Assembly (NCBI GenBank): GCA_027063645.1
Contig: JAMORK010000016.1
Coordinates: forward strand, 1 to 36,188
Reading direction: 5' to 3'
From: Sulfurimonas sp.
Lineage (GTDB): Bacteria > Campylobacterota > Campylobacteria > Campylobacterales > Sulfurimonadaceae
Length of the DNA stretch: 36,188 nucleotides
The stretch's first letter is position 1, and every line of letters begins with the position of its first letter. Positions 17,070 through 26,228 of this stretch are shown here, piece after piece. Below the pieces are notes generated by a model that had not been told where the DNA came from, searched no databases, and saw only the letters and a program-made list of their open reading frames with translations. The position numbers and the translations under genes are program-made.

Positions 17070-17075
17070 TAAAAT
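17070..17075 (+). promoter_or_regulatory. possible -10 box of metH
   Basis: TAAAAT on the plus strand, 36 bases before the metH ATG. The leader is too short for a known SAM or cobalamin riboswitch, and none is apparent in the 267-base gap (16845-17111). The rest of that gap is AT-rich with no gene. Confidence 0.35.
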
Positions 17076-17111
17076 ATCTTTATATTTTATTACCATAAAG
17101 ATTTTAAAGAT

Positions 17112-20100
17112 ATGAATACAAAAAATTACATCTTAGATACAATCAAAAAACGCCCACTCATCATAGATGGTGCTATGGGAACACAGCTACAACAACGTGA
17201 TGACAAGATCCCAAAAGAAGCTTGGGAAGGAAACGAGGGGTGTAATGAACTCCTTAATGTCACTGCACCTGATGTGATGGAGGAGATTTTCCATGCCTAC
17301 CTCACCGCAGGAGCTGACCTTATCACTACCAATACCTTTGGATCTTTTTCATGGGTACTCGATGAGTATCAAATCTCTGAGCGAGCTTATGAGCTTACAA
17401 AAGCAGGTGCCCAGCTTGTAAAACGTAAATGTGAAGAGTTTTCAACACCAGAGCATCCCCGTTTTTGTCTAGGGAGTGTAGGGCCTGGTACAAAACTCCC
17501 ATCCCTTGGACATATCACTTATGATGTGATGTTTGAAGGCTATACAGACTTTTGTAAGGCACTCATTGATGGTGGAGCAGACATCTTTTTACTAGAAACT
17601 TGTCAAGATCCTCTTCAAATTAAAGCAGCCCTTCATGCTTGTGAAGAAGCAAACCGCCAAATGGGTACAGAGTTACCTATTATGGTTTCTGTAACTATTG
17701 AGCTTAGTGGTACGATGCTTATTGGGACAGATGCAACAACCATCGCTACAATTATGGAGCCATTTGACATACTTTCTCTTGGATTTAACTGTGGAACAGG
17801 ACCAGAGCAAGTTCTTAAACATGTAAAAACACTCTCAGAACTTTGGCACAAGCCTATCTCAGTCCATGCCAATGCGGGACTCCCACAAAACCGTGGAGGT
17901 TACACATACTACCCAATGGGACCAGAAGAGTTTGTAGAGCAACAACAAAAGTTTTTAGAACTAGATGGCGTTTCCTTTTTAGGTGGCTGTTGTGGAACAA
18001 CACCTCAGCATATTCGTGCACTTGTTGATGCAGTAAGTAATAAAACACCAAAAACACCTACAGGGAGTCATGAAACTTCCATCGCTTCTCTTTTTAACAC
18101 CGTACCACTTATGCAAGAGCCAGCACCTTTGCTTGTAGGTGAGCGTTCAAACGCGACGGGAAGCAAAGCCTTTAGAGAACTTCTTTTAGCAGAAGATTAC
18201 GAGGGTACCCTCTCAGTAGCACAACAACAAGTTCGTGCAGGAGCTCATGTAGTCGATGTCAATGTAGGCTTTGCAGGACGTGACGAAACAAAAGATATGA
18301 CCGCTGTTATGGCAATGTATGCACAAAAAATTGCTCTACCACTTATGCCAGACTCTACACAAACAAAAGGTTTAGAGACTGCCCTTAAACACATAGGTGG
18401 AAAAGCTATCTTAAACTCAGTCAACCTTGAAGATGGCGAAGAGAAATTTGATGCAGTGTGTCAACTAGCTAAAAAGTTTGGAGCTTCTCTTGTTTGTCTT
18501 ACTATTGATGAAGTGGGGATGGCAAAAACAGTTGAAGAGAAACTCAAAGTTGCTGATCGCATTATAGACCTTGCAACAAACCGCCATGGAATTAAAAAAG
18601 AAGATTTAGTCTTTGATGTTCTTACCTTTACACTTGGAAGTGGTGATGAGGAGTATTTTGAAGCAGGTATCAACACCATTGAAGCGATCCGTCAACTTCG
18701 TCAAAAGCACCCTGAAGTTGGAGCTATTCTAGGTCTTTCAAACATCTCTTTTGGACTCGATAAAGATGCACGACCATACCTTAATTCTATGTTCTTGCAC
18801 CACTGTATTCAAGCAGGATTAACAGCAGTTATTATCAATGTAAAACATATTATTCCCCTTAACAAAATCCCAGAAGAAGATCAAAAAATTTGTGATGATT
18901 TAATCTTTAATCGTCTTCCAAATGGGGAAGCTCTTTTTGCCTTTATAGAACATTTTTCTACGAAAGAAGCGGTAGATAATGATGCAGTAGATGAAGAGTA
19001 CTTAGCGATGAGTTATGAAGAAAAAATTGCTAAACTTCTCATGGATGGAGATAAAGATAGAATGATCCCTCTTGTAGAGGAGGCTCGCCACACCATAGCC
19101 CCAGAAAAAATTGTAAATGAGATTCTTATCGATGCTATGAAAGTGGTAGGGGAACTCTTTGGAAGTGGGCAAATGCAACTCCCATTTGTACTCCAATCAG
19201 CAGAAACCATGAAAAAAACAGTAGATCATCTTAACCCTTACCTTCCAAAAGTGGAAAAAGAGGTAGATACAACACTAACTCTTGGAACAGTTAAAGGTGA
19301 TGTGCATGATGTTGGAAAAAACCTTGTAGATATCATCCTCTCTAACAATGGCTATAAAGTAAATAATCTGGGCATTAAAGTGGAACTTGACCAGTTTTTA
19401 CAAACCATTGAAGATGGACATGTCTCAGCCCTTGGAATGAGTGGACTCTTAGTAAAGTCAACCCAAGTGATGTTAGAAAACCTTAGCACTCTTCAAGAAA
19501 AAGGGATTACCATCCCTATCTTACTCGGTGGAGCAGCACTTACACGTAGTTTTATAGATGACTTTTGTCGTCCCGCTTATGATGGTCCTATATTTTACTG
19601 TAAAGATGCCTTTGATGGTGTTACAGCTATGAGCCGCATCGAAGCTGGAAATATGGACACCAACCTTCACCCTGATGCACCAAGAACAGAGAAAAAAGAG
19701 GAGATTGAGTATATCATCCCCCCTTTTGAAGAGATTAAAATGCCTAGCCGTGATGTCAAAGTCCCTACCCCACCATTTTGGGGCAGAAGAGAGATAAAAC
19801 TGACACAACAACAAATAGAGATGGCGTTTGATTGGATAAACCACAAGCTACTTTTTAAATCTCGTTGGGGCTATAGCTCGAAAGGGATGAGTAAAGAGGC
19901 TTACCAAAAACAACTCGATACTGTGGTATGGCCAGCTTATGAAAAACTCAAAAAGAGATTTATTGAAGAGAAACTTTTTGAGCCAACTATCCTTTATGGC
20001 TACTGGCCTTGTCGTAGTGATGATAACTCTTTACTTATCTTTGATGAGAGTGAAGGCTACTTTAGTGAAGATCAGATCAATCGCGAACCACTTAAAGATG

Positions 20101-20600
20101 TAATGGGAAGAGCAGAAAAGATTTTTAATTTTCCAAGACAAAGAAAAGCACCTCACCGTGCACTTAGTGACTTTTTTCATGCCGATAGACATGATGTAAT
20201 TGCCCTTACTTGTGTAAGTGCTGGGAGCAAACTAAGTGATGCAGAACGTGAAATTTATGAGAGGGGTGACTATACTGAGTATTATCAATTTCATGGTTTA
20301 GGTGTTGAACTTGCTGAAGCCCTCGCAGAGATAGCTCACAAGCAGATTCGCCTTGACTTAAACATTGCAGAGGGGGAGAAACCCACACTCGCAGATGTTC
20401 AGATGAATAAATACCAAGGAAGCCGTTATTCATTTGGCTATGCGGCATGTCCAGACCTAGAGTTAAATCGACCACTTTTTGATTTACTCAAACCAGAAGA
20501 GTTTGGAATAGAATTGAGTGAGACTTTTCAAATTCACCCAGAGCAATCTACTTCGGCACTTGTAGTCTACCATCCAAATGCAACTTACTATAATGTCTAA
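17112..20600 (+). CDS. metH: cobalamin-dependent methionine synthase MetH
   Basis: A full-length 1162-residue MetH, which moves the methyl group of methyltetrahydrofolate to homocysteine through cobalamin. The homocysteine domain (1 to about 310) has zinc ligands Cys227, Cys293 and Cys294 (GFNCGTG, GGCCGTTP). The pterin-binding domain follows (about 335-600), with GERSNATGS and VDVNVGF. The cobalamin cap and binding region (about 635-870) has DVHDVGKN, with His732 as the expected lower cobalt ligand. The C-terminal activation domain (about 890-1162) binds S-adenosylmethionine for repair: LYGYWPCRSDD and the GSRYSFGYAACPDLE segment. All key residues are present. The ribosome site is weak. It is divergent from the recombinase-like gene and convergent with comM, 14 bases from its stop. 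Confidence 0.97.
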   Translation: MNTKNYILDTIKKRPLIIDGAMGTQLQQRDDKIPKEAWEGNEGCNELLNVTAPDVMEEIFHAYLTAGADLITTNTFGSFSWVLDEYQISERAYELTKAGAQLVKRKCEEFSTPEHPRFCLGSVGPGTKLPSLGHITYDVMFEGYTDFCKALIDGGADIFLLETCQDPLQIKAALHACEEANRQMGTELPIMVSVTIELSGTMLIGTDATTIATIMEPFDILSLGFNCGTGPEQVLKHVKTLSELWHKPISVHANAGLPQNRGGYTYYPMGPEEFVEQQQKFLELDGVSFLGGCCGTTPQHIRALVDAVSNKTPKTPTGSHETSIASLFNTVPLMQEPAPLLVGERSNATGSKAFRELLLAEDYEGTLSVAQQQVRAGAHVVDVNVGFAGRDETKDMTAVMAMYAQKIALPLMPDSTQTKGLETALKHIGGKAILNSVNLEDGEEKFDAVCQLAKKFGASLVCLTIDEVGMAKTVEEKLKVADRIIDLATNRHGIKKEDLVFDVLTFTLGSGDEEYFEAGINTIEAIRQLRQKHPEVGAILGLSNISFGLDKDARPYLNSMFLHHCIQAGLTAVIINVKHIIPLNKIPEEDQKICDDLIFNRLPNGEALFAFIEHFSTKEAVDNDAVDEEYLAMSYEEKIAKLLMDGDKDRMIPLVEEARHTIAPEKIVNEILIDAMKVVGELFGSGQMQLPFVLQSAETMKKTVDHLNPYLPKVEKEVDTTLTLGTVKGDVHDVGKNLVDIILSNNGYKVNNLGIKVELDQFLQTIEDGHVSALGMSGLLVKSTQVMLENLSTLQEKGITIPILLGGAALTRSFIDDFCRPAYDGPIFYCKDAFDGVTAMSRIEAGNMDTNLHPDAPRTEKKEEIEYIIPPFEEIKMPSRDVKVPTPPFWGRREIKLTQQQIEMAFDWINHKLLFKSRWGYSSKGMSKEAYQKQLDTVVWPAYEKLKKRFIEEKLFEPTILYGYWPCRSDDNSLLIFDESEGYFSEDQINREPLKDVMGRAEKIFNFPRQRKAPHRALSDFFHADRHDVIALTCVSAGSKLSDAEREIYERGDYTEYYQFHGLGVELAEALAEIAHKQIRLDLNIAEGEKPTLADVQMNKYQGSRYSFGYAACPDLELNRPLFDLLKPEEFGIELSETFQIHPEQSTSALVVYHPNATYYNV

Positions 20601-20614
20601 GTGCTAGGGTAAAG

Positions 20615-22123
20615 CTATCGTCTTCGGTAGCTGAGTGCTTCTAAGAGATGAGACTTTTGTATCATCTCACTCTCCTCCAAATCAGCAATGGTACGTGCTA
20701 CTTTTTGAAGTTTTTTTATACTTCTAAAGGAGAGGGCAAACCTATTAATTGCCATCTCTAAAACAGCTTTTGCATTATCATCCATGACACAGTATTGTGC
20801 TATCTCAGAGTCACTCATTTTCCCATTAAAACTTTCTTGTCCCCTTTGTTTAGCAAAGATATGAGCTTGAACTACCTTTTTATGCATCTCCTTAGAACTC
20901 AAACTTGGCTTATCAGAACTACTTACATTTTGCATTACTACATTTAAATCAATTCTATCTAAAAAAGGTTCAGAGAGACGGTTTTTATATCGTTGTATCT
21001 CAAGCTCATTACAACGACACTCCTTGTGCTCATCAAGTAAGTTTCCACAGGGACAAGGGTTCATAGCTGCCACAAAAAGAAAGCTTGTAGGGTAAGAGAT
21101 TCTTTGGTTTATTCTCCCTATTCGTATTTTATTCTCTTGTAAAGGTTCCCTTAGCGATTCTAAAATCTTACTTGAAAAGTGAGGAATTTCATCAAAGAAG
21201 AGTATCCCATTGTGGGCAAGTCCAACCTCCCCTATTTTTCCATTACCACCACCAAGTACACTTGCAGGTGTAGAGCTACAATGTGGAGAGAGCATCGGTC
21301 GTCTTGGTGCAAAAATTGGCTCTTTCATATTTAAGGCATCAAGTTTAGCTACATCTAAAATCTCACTTATGGTCATAGGTGGTAAAATATATCGTAACCT
21401 TTGTGCTATCATACTTTTCCCGCATCCGGGGCTTCCTTCTAACAAGATATTGTGAAACCCTGCAGCAGCAATCAATGCTGCTCTTTTTGCTACCTCTTGC
21501 CCCTTCACATCGATAAAATCTTCATCATACTCTTTCATATAGTAGTATTTTTGTTGTGCTATTTCATAAGAGGGAAAATCTATTGAAGCTTCTGCAACAC
21601 TAGGGAGAGATTGTGAGAGATTTTCAAACATCTCTTTGGCCTCTTTGAGTGTTTCAACACCATAGAGTTCTATATTGGGTATCTTGGAGAGTTTTGCTAA
21701 AGCTTCTTTAGGAACAACAGCCTTTGTTATAAGTTTTTGGTTTGCTAAAGATAAAAGAAGAGGGTAAAGTTGAGTATTTTCTTTTACAGAGCCATCAAGC
21801 CCTAGTTCACCAAAAACAAACCAAGAGCTAAAATCTTCCTCTATCTTTTCCAAAGAGATAAGAAGTGCAATACTCAAATCAAATTGACTTCCACTCTTTT
21901 TAAAGTCATCACTTGGTGCGAGGTTTATAGTTATACGTTTAGGGGGAAATTTGTATTCATTACTTAAGAGGGCTGATTTAATCCTCTCTATAGAACCCGA
22001 GGCATGGAGTGCATTTGCTGAACCCACAATAGAAAAAGATGGCAATCCTTTTGTTAAGGTAAGTTCAACATCTACTTTTTTTGCATCAAGCCCTTCATAA
22101 GTAGCACAAAGAAGTTTTGTCAT
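20615..22123 (-). CDS. comM: ComM/YifB-family Mg-chelatase-like AAA+ ATPase
   Basis: A 502-residue protein with an N-terminal ChlI-like domain (1 to about 170, starting TKLLCATYEGLDAKKVDVE). An AAA+ core follows, with Walker A EGSPGCGKSM and Walker B ILFFDEIPHF. A CxC zinc-type cluster lies in the middle (NPCPCGN, KECRCNE), and the C-terminal part is Mg-chelatase-like. ComM is a hexameric helicase that promotes branch migration of incoming DNA in natural transformation in other bacteria. It lies downstream of def, as in Helicobacter pylori. A perfect inverted repeat sits in the 79-base gap between the two. AAGG lies 8 bases before the ATG. Confidence 0.93.
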   Translation of the reverse strand: MTKLLCATYEGLDAKKVDVELTLTKGLPSFSIVGSANALHASGSIERIKSALLSNEYKFPPKRITINLAPSDDFKKSGSQFDLSIALLISLEKIEEDFSSWFVFGELGLDGSVKENTQLYPLLLSLANQKLITKAVVPKEALAKLSKIPNIELYGVETLKEAKEMFENLSQSLPSVAEASIDFPSYEIAQQKYYYMKEYDEDFIDVKGQEVAKRAALIAAAGFHNILLEGSPGCGKSMIAQRLRYILPPMTISEILDVAKLDALNMKEPIFAPRRPMLSPHCSSTPASVLGGGNGKIGEVGLAHNGILFFDEIPHFSSKILESLREPLQENKIRIGRINQRISYPTSFLFVAAMNPCPCGNLLDEHKECRCNELEIQRYKNRLSEPFLDRIDLNVVMQNVSSSDKPSLSSKEMHKKVVQAHIFAKQRGQESFNGKMSDSEIAQYCVMDDNAKAVLEMAINRFALSFRSIKKLQKVARTIADLEESEMIQKSHLLEALSYRRR

Positions 22124-22181
22124 AGGAGCAACCTTGTTTAAGTTGCATAAAGTGTAACCTGATTTTTTTAGCAGAGGGAAT

Positions 22182-22202
22182 TATATGGCATATTGCCATA
22201 TA
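22182..22202. repeat. perfect inverted repeat directly after def
   Basis: TATATGGCA and TGCCATATA, separated by 3 bases, form a 9-bp perfect stem that starts immediately after the def stop codon (minus strand). There is no U-run after it, so it may be a processing or stabilising hairpin, a weak terminator, or an operator for comM. Confidence 0.4.
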
Positions 22203-22724
22203 TTAAGAGTTTTTTCTCTCTTTTTGAAGACGTTTGTACTCTTTTTCAAACTTTTTACGTCGAGCATAAGAGAGTTTATCTATAAAGAGTATCCCCTCTA
22301 AATGATCCATCTCATGCTGAATAGCAATTGCAAGAAGTCCATCAGCATCAAGGGTATGGGTATTACCATCTCTATCTTGGTAGTTGATAGTGATTGTCTC
22401 ATGGCGTTTTATATCTTCATAAAACTGAGGTACACTCAAACACCCCTCTTGATACACAGTTTCACCAGCTTGCTGAACCATAACAGGATTTATAATCTCT
22501 AAAAGATTCTCTCTTGGCTGCTCCCCATCTTCATCTGGGATATTTAGAATCAATGCACGAACAGGCTGAGCAACTTGAATTGCAGCAAGTCCAATACCAT
22601 TGGTGTTCATCATTATTGGATACATTGCATCCAATAATTTATGAAGTTTTGCATCAAAATTCTTAACTTCTACAGATTTTTGACGGAGTTTTTTATCTGG
22701 GTATTCTACTATTTTTAGTTTCAT
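22203..22724 (-). CDS. def: peptide deformylase
   Basis: A 173-residue enzyme that removes the formyl group from the N-terminal methionine of new proteins. All three family motifs are intact: GIGLAAIQ (43-50), EGCLS (93-97, with metal ligand Cys95) and QHEMDH (136-141, with His137, Glu138 and His141). Length is typical of type 1 deformylases. It is the last gene of the tig-clpP-GGDEF-like-def run and follows the GGDEF-like gene by 5 bases. Confidence 0.97.
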   Translation of the reverse strand: MKLKIVEYPDKKLRQKSVEVKNFDAKLHKLLDAMYPIMMNTNGIGLAAIQVAQPVRALILNIPDEDGEQPRENLLEIINPVMVQQAGETVYQEGCLSVPQFYEDIKRHETITINYQDRDGNTHTLDADGLLAIAIQHEMDHLEGILFIDKLSYARRKKFEKEYKRLQKERKNS

Positions 22725-22729
22725 ATTTT

Positions 22730-23791
22730 TTATATCTCTCTTAATGATACTGCATAGTCAATATTTTTTTTCTCATATGCTTTTTCAATTCCATCCATTG
22801 CACTTACAACAATCTCTTCTACAGAGTGAAGAGAATCAAGATTTGTTACACCTATAGAGATTTTGAGTTGTATCTCACGATCAGCTAAAAAGAAGTTGGA
22901 GTTAGATACAAGATAAGAGAGTCTCTCACTAGCTTTTTTTGCACTCTCTATATCTGTATGCTTAAGAAGCATTGAGAAAACACCATTTCCATAATGTGCC
23001 ACAATATCACTACGTCTTGAAGTTTTTAAAAGTAATCTAGCAATTGTACGAGTCATCAAGATGACTGCTTTTTCATTTTTTACACTTTTTTTCAAATCAC
23101 GATCTAGCTCTATCATAATGAGTGAACTCTTATGACCAAACTCACGTATAAGACCCATCTCTTGTTCTATCTTAGAAAGAAGGTAACGACGATTATAGAC
23201 ACCAAACTGATTATCAAATATAGTTTCATTCTCTACATTTTTAACAATCTGAGCAGTCTCATCATAGACACCCTTCATCTGAGTACTTTGTGTTTTTAAA
23301 ATAGTACTAAGCTTGGAAACATCACCCTCTAGTGCAGTCATAACACTCATGGCGTTTTGAAGTTCTTTGTTTTCACTCAACTCTTTTTTACGCTTCTCTA
23401 AAATCTTTGTCATTAAAGCCATGTTTTTATAGAGGTTTGCCGTAGATGTTAAAATACTTTTAATCGCTGCAAAACCCTTTTTAAGACTTTGTTCAAGAAC
23501 TATAGTATTTTCATCATCATTTGCTTCTTCAAGTTCAAGCATAGAGATGATCTGTTTACGAAAACTTTCACTTTTATCTTCAAGGAGTCTGTCAAAATAA
23601 AGTGAGAAGTTATTTGGAGTGGGAGGCAAGTTGTCAGCTATGAGGGCATTAAGAACCTCTTTAGAATATATCTCTATATCACTAGAGGGGCTTTCCATAT
23701 TTAAAGATTTTGAAGGGCTAGATACTGCTACCTCACCACTCCCTGCATCATCAATATTTCTGCGTTTTTTAGCTCTTAATGTTCCTGACAT
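22730..23791 (-). CDS. GGDEF-like domain protein with degenerate active site
   Basis: A 353-residue cytoplasmic protein. The first 40 residues are Ser-rich. Residues of about 45-200 are helical and unassigned, with a likely coiled coil. The C-terminal part (from about 190) follows the GGDEF fold: FGVYNRRYLLSKIEQE replaces the DxLTGLxNRR entry motif, and the later strands match (LIMIELDRD, KISIGVTN). The signature loop reads YGNGVF instead of GGDEF/GGEEF, so nucleotide cyclisation should be lost. It may bind nucleotide or act as a scaffold. AGGAG lies 6 bases before the ATG. It sits 9 bases behind clpP and 5 before def, so it belongs to that operon. Confidence 0.85.
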   Translation of the reverse strand: MSGTLRAKKRRNIDDAGSGEVAVSSPSKSLNMESPSSDIEIYSKEVLNALIADNLPPTPNNFSLYFDRLLEDKSESFRKQIISMLELEEANDDENTIVLEQSLKKGFAAIKSILTSTANLYKNMALMTKILEKRKKELSENKELQNAMSVMTALEGDVSKLSTILKTQSTQMKGVYDETAQIVKNVENETIFDNQFGVYNRRYLLSKIEQEMGLIREFGHKSSLIMIELDRDLKKSVKNEKAVILMTRTIARLLLKTSRRSDIVAHYGNGVFSMLLKHTDIESAKKASERLSYLVSNSNFFLADREIQLKISIGVTNLDSLHSVEEIVVSAMDGIEKAYEKKNIDYAVSLREI

Positions 23792-23800
23792 AGTAACTCC

Positions 23801-24391
23801 TTACTCTTTATCGTTCTTTATAAGAACCTCATCAATCATACCATATTTTTGAGCTTCTTCTGCACTCATAAAGTTATCACGGTCTGTATCTTTTTCTACT
23901 TGTTTTACACTCTGACCTGTATTTTTAGCCAAGATTGCATTGAGTTCAGCTTTCATACGAAGAATCTCTTCTGCTTGAATCTGAATATCAGTTGCCTGAC
24001 CTTGAGCACCACCTAAAGGTTGGTGGATCATAATACGAGCATGTGGAAGAGCATAACGTTTTCCTTTTTCACCTGATGAAAGAAGAAAAGCACCCATAGA
24101 AGCAGCTTGACCTATACAGATAGTAGCAACATTTGGACGAATATAATTCATCGTATCAAAAATTGCCATACCTGAAGTCACAACACCACCCGGAGAGTTA
24201 ATGTAGAAGTAGATATCTTTTTCTGGATCTTCTGCTTCTAAAAATAAAAACTGTGCCACAATAGTAGAAGCAACTTGATCATTTACCTCTCCACTAAGCA
24301 TAACAATTCTATCTTTTAAAAGACGTGAATAGATATCGTAAGAGCGTTCACCACGCCCTGTTTTTTCAACTACATAAGGGATATAGCTCAT
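23801..24391 (-). CDS. clpP: ATP-dependent Clp protease proteolytic subunit ClpP
   Basis: A 196-residue serine peptidase that forms the two-ring barrel used by ClpX or ClpA. The triad is visible: Ser98 in GQAASMGAF, His123 in RIMIHQP, and Asp171 in TDRDNFMSA. The substrate-binding loop YINSPGG (about 63-69) is present, and the N-terminal [14 protein letters not shown] is typical. It lies 4 bases downstream of the trigger factor gene, the common bacterial tig-clpP order, but clpX does not follow, as usual in Campylobacterota. Confidence 0.97.
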   Translation of the reverse strand: MSYIPYVVEKTGRGERSYDIYSRLLKDRIVMLSGEVNDQVASTIVAQFLFLEAEDPEKDIYFYINSPGGVVTSGMAIFDTMNYIRPNVATICIGQAASMGAFLLSSGEKGKRYALPHARIMIHQPLGGAQGQATDIQIQAEEILRMKAELNAILAKNTGQSVKQVEKDTDRDNFMSAEEAQKYGMIDEVLIKNDKE

Positions 24392-24395
24392 AATA

Positions 24396-25694
24396 CTACT
24401 TTTCTAACTTTGCATTAAGAAGACCAGAAAGAACTCTATCTTCTACCATTGACATTTGAATTGCTGGAATATATCCTGCCTCTTTATATTGCTCAAATGC
24501 TTTTTGTGGATCTTGACCTGTTTGCATCGCTTCGTAATAAATAGTTTGCATAACTTCTTGCTCTTCTACCTTGATCCCTTTTTCTTGTGCTAAAGCATCG
24601 ATGATAAATGTTGCACGAACTGATTTTTCAGCTTCTTCACGGAAAGTTTCACGAAGCTCTGTTAATTTTTCTGCATTTTCACGAAGCTCTTTAATCTCAT
24701 CTTCACTCATACTTGAAGCTTTTTTGTTAAGAGCCATATCGATCTCTTGTTCAACAACAAACTCTGGTAAGTCAAAAACCATTTTAGAAACAAAAGTCTC
24801 AAGAAGTGCTGGTTTTAAATCTTCATTGTAAAGTTTAGCAAGTTGCTCTTGCTCCATAGATTTTTTTACTTCCTCTTTAAGAGTCTCAACTGTAGCATCT
24901 TCGTTACCTGGAAGCATTTTTTTCGCAAGCTCGTCGTTTACTTCAACTTCGCCTTTTACTTTGATACCGTTTACTTTCACTTTAAACATCGCATCTTTAC
25001 CAGCAAGTTTCTCCCCACCGTAGTTCTCAGGGAAAGTAACATTGATCTCAACTTCTTCGTCGCGTTTTACACCAACAAGTTGGTCTTCAAAACCTGGAAT
25101 AAATTGACCGCTTCCAAGTTCAAGTGAAAAGTTTTCAGCTTTTCCACCTTCAAAAGGCTCTCCATCAACAAAACCTTCAAAGTCGATAACAGCAGTATCA
25201 CCAAGTTTCATTTTACGGTTACGTTTGATATCTTCAAGTGGAGCTGAAGTCTCAGCAAGTTCTTTGATACGTGCATCAACATCTTTATCACTTACTTCTG
25301 GTTTTTTGAAGTCTGGTACTAAAGAATCAGCATCTTTAAGATCAATCGTTGGACGCATAGCAACTTTAACAGCTACTTCTATCTTATCATCACTCTTATC
25401 AAACTTAGTAATATTTGGTTCACCAATTAAAGACTCATTTGAGATCTCTAACTCTTCTAAACCTTTGTTTAATACTTCACGAAGTGCTTCAGCTTCTGCA
25501 TCTTGAACAAGTTTTTCACCATATTGTTTTTTGATGATTGCTACAGGAACTTTCCCTTTTCTAAAACCTTGAACATTTGCAGTTTTACTCAATTGTTTTG
25601 CAATTTTTTCTATATTTGCATTTACTTCATCCATAGAGATTACAGCTTCAATCTCCGCATTAGCACTATTAATTTTGTTTGATTTGATTTCCAT
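24396..25694 (-). CDS. tig: trigger factor (ribosome-associated chaperone)
   Basis: A 432-residue chaperone. The N-terminal ribosome-binding domain carries the signature FRKGKVP (GFRxGKxP motif, about 41-47). The FKBP-type peptidyl-prolyl isomerase domain lies at about 150-240 ([23 protein letters not shown]). The C-terminal helical domain (about 250-432) is charged and forms the substrate cradle. The ATG at 25694 is preferred over a TTG one codon earlier, because AAAGGA lies at a normal distance from it. It is the first gene of the tig-clpP-GGDEF-like-def run. Confidence 0.96.
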   Translation of the reverse strand: MEIKSNKINSANAEIEAVISMDEVNANIEKIAKQLSKTANVQGFRKGKVPVAIIKKQYGEKLVQDAEAEALREVLNKGLEELEISNESLIGEPNITKFDKSDDKIEVAVKVAMRPTIDLKDADSLVPDFKKPEVSDKDVDARIKELAETSAPLEDIKRNRKMKLGDTAVIDFEGFVDGEPFEGGKAENFSLELGSGQFIPGFEDQLVGVKRDEEVEINVTFPENYGGEKLAGKDAMFKVKVNGIKVKGEVEVNDELAKKMLPGNEDATVETLKEEVKKSMEQEQLAKLYNEDLKPALLETFVSKMVFDLPEFVVEQEIDMALNKKASSMSEDEIKELRENAEKLTELRETFREEAEKSVRATFIIDALAQEKGIKVEEQEVMQTIYYEAMQTGQDPQKAFEQYKEAGYIPAIQMSMVEDRVLSGLLNAKLEK

Positions 25695-25738
25695 CAATTT
25701 CCTTTAATTATGATTATTTCTTTAGTCATTCAACTATT

Positions 25739-25761
25739 ATTTTGGGCAATAATACCAAAAT
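25739..25761 (-). other. 7-bp hairpin in the lspA-tig gap
   Basis: ATTTTGG and CCAAAAT with a 9-base loop lie 12 bases after the lspA stop, in the gap (25695-25772) before tig. There is no U-run. It may be a weak terminator of glmM-lspA or part of the tig leader. Confidence 0.25.
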
Positions 25762-25772
25762 TCTTCTTTTAT

Positions 25773-26228
25773 CTAGCTTTTACATATATGGGGTTTAAAA
25801 TTGAGAATTAAAAACCACACTACTGCAAGATCTATCATTACATCTGCGAAGTTAAACACTGCAAAATTAAATCCACAATGCCAGTACACCATATCTACTA
25901 CACCCTCATGGATAAATCTATCGTATATATTAGAGAATGCTGCTCCAAGGAGTATCCCCCCTGGTAAGGCATAACAAAGCTCTTTGAGGTAAAAAAGGTA
26001 AAGTAAAACGCCACTCACCATTACAAGTTGTATATATTTGAGATACTCATCTAAAAATGCAAACATAGAAAACGCCACACCCTTGTTATAGACTAAAATG
26101 AGATCAATACACTCAGTATAGTAACGAAACCCCTCTACAAATAGTGTTTTAATATTTTGATCAACTATAAAAACACCCACCAAGGCAAAAAGAAGTACAA
26201 CAGAAAATCTTAGCGACTGATTAGGCAT
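25773..26228 (-). CDS. lspA: lipoprotein signal peptidase (signal peptidase II)
   Basis: A 151-residue inner-membrane aspartyl protease with four hydrophobic segments. Family blocks are present: VDQNIK (22-27), [10 protein letters not shown] (48-56), SNIYDR with catalytic Asp103, and FNFADV with catalytic Asp129. The usual GN before the first catalytic Asp reads SN here, a mild variation. It overlaps the 3' end of glmM by 8 bases, so it depends on the glmM transcript. The same order is known in Helicobacter pylori. Confidence 0.95.
   Translation of the reverse strand: MPNQSLRFSVVLLFALVGVFIVDQNIKTLFVEGFRYYTECIDLILVYNKGVAFSMFAFLDEYLKYIQLVMVSGVLLYLFYLKELCYALPGGILLGAAFSNIYDRFIHEGVVDMVYWHCGFNFAVFNFADVMIDLAVVWFLILNFKPHICKS

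Noticed and set aside
16945-17111. A SAM or cobalamin riboswitch before metH.
   Set aside because: The gap is short and AT-rich, without the conserved helices or B12-box-like sequence; the predicted leader is under 40 bases.
20613-20632. Hairpin AGCTATCG/CGGTAGCT with a TCTT loop between metH and comM.
   Set aside because: It lies mostly inside the comM 3' coding end and has no U-run; too weak to call a terminator.
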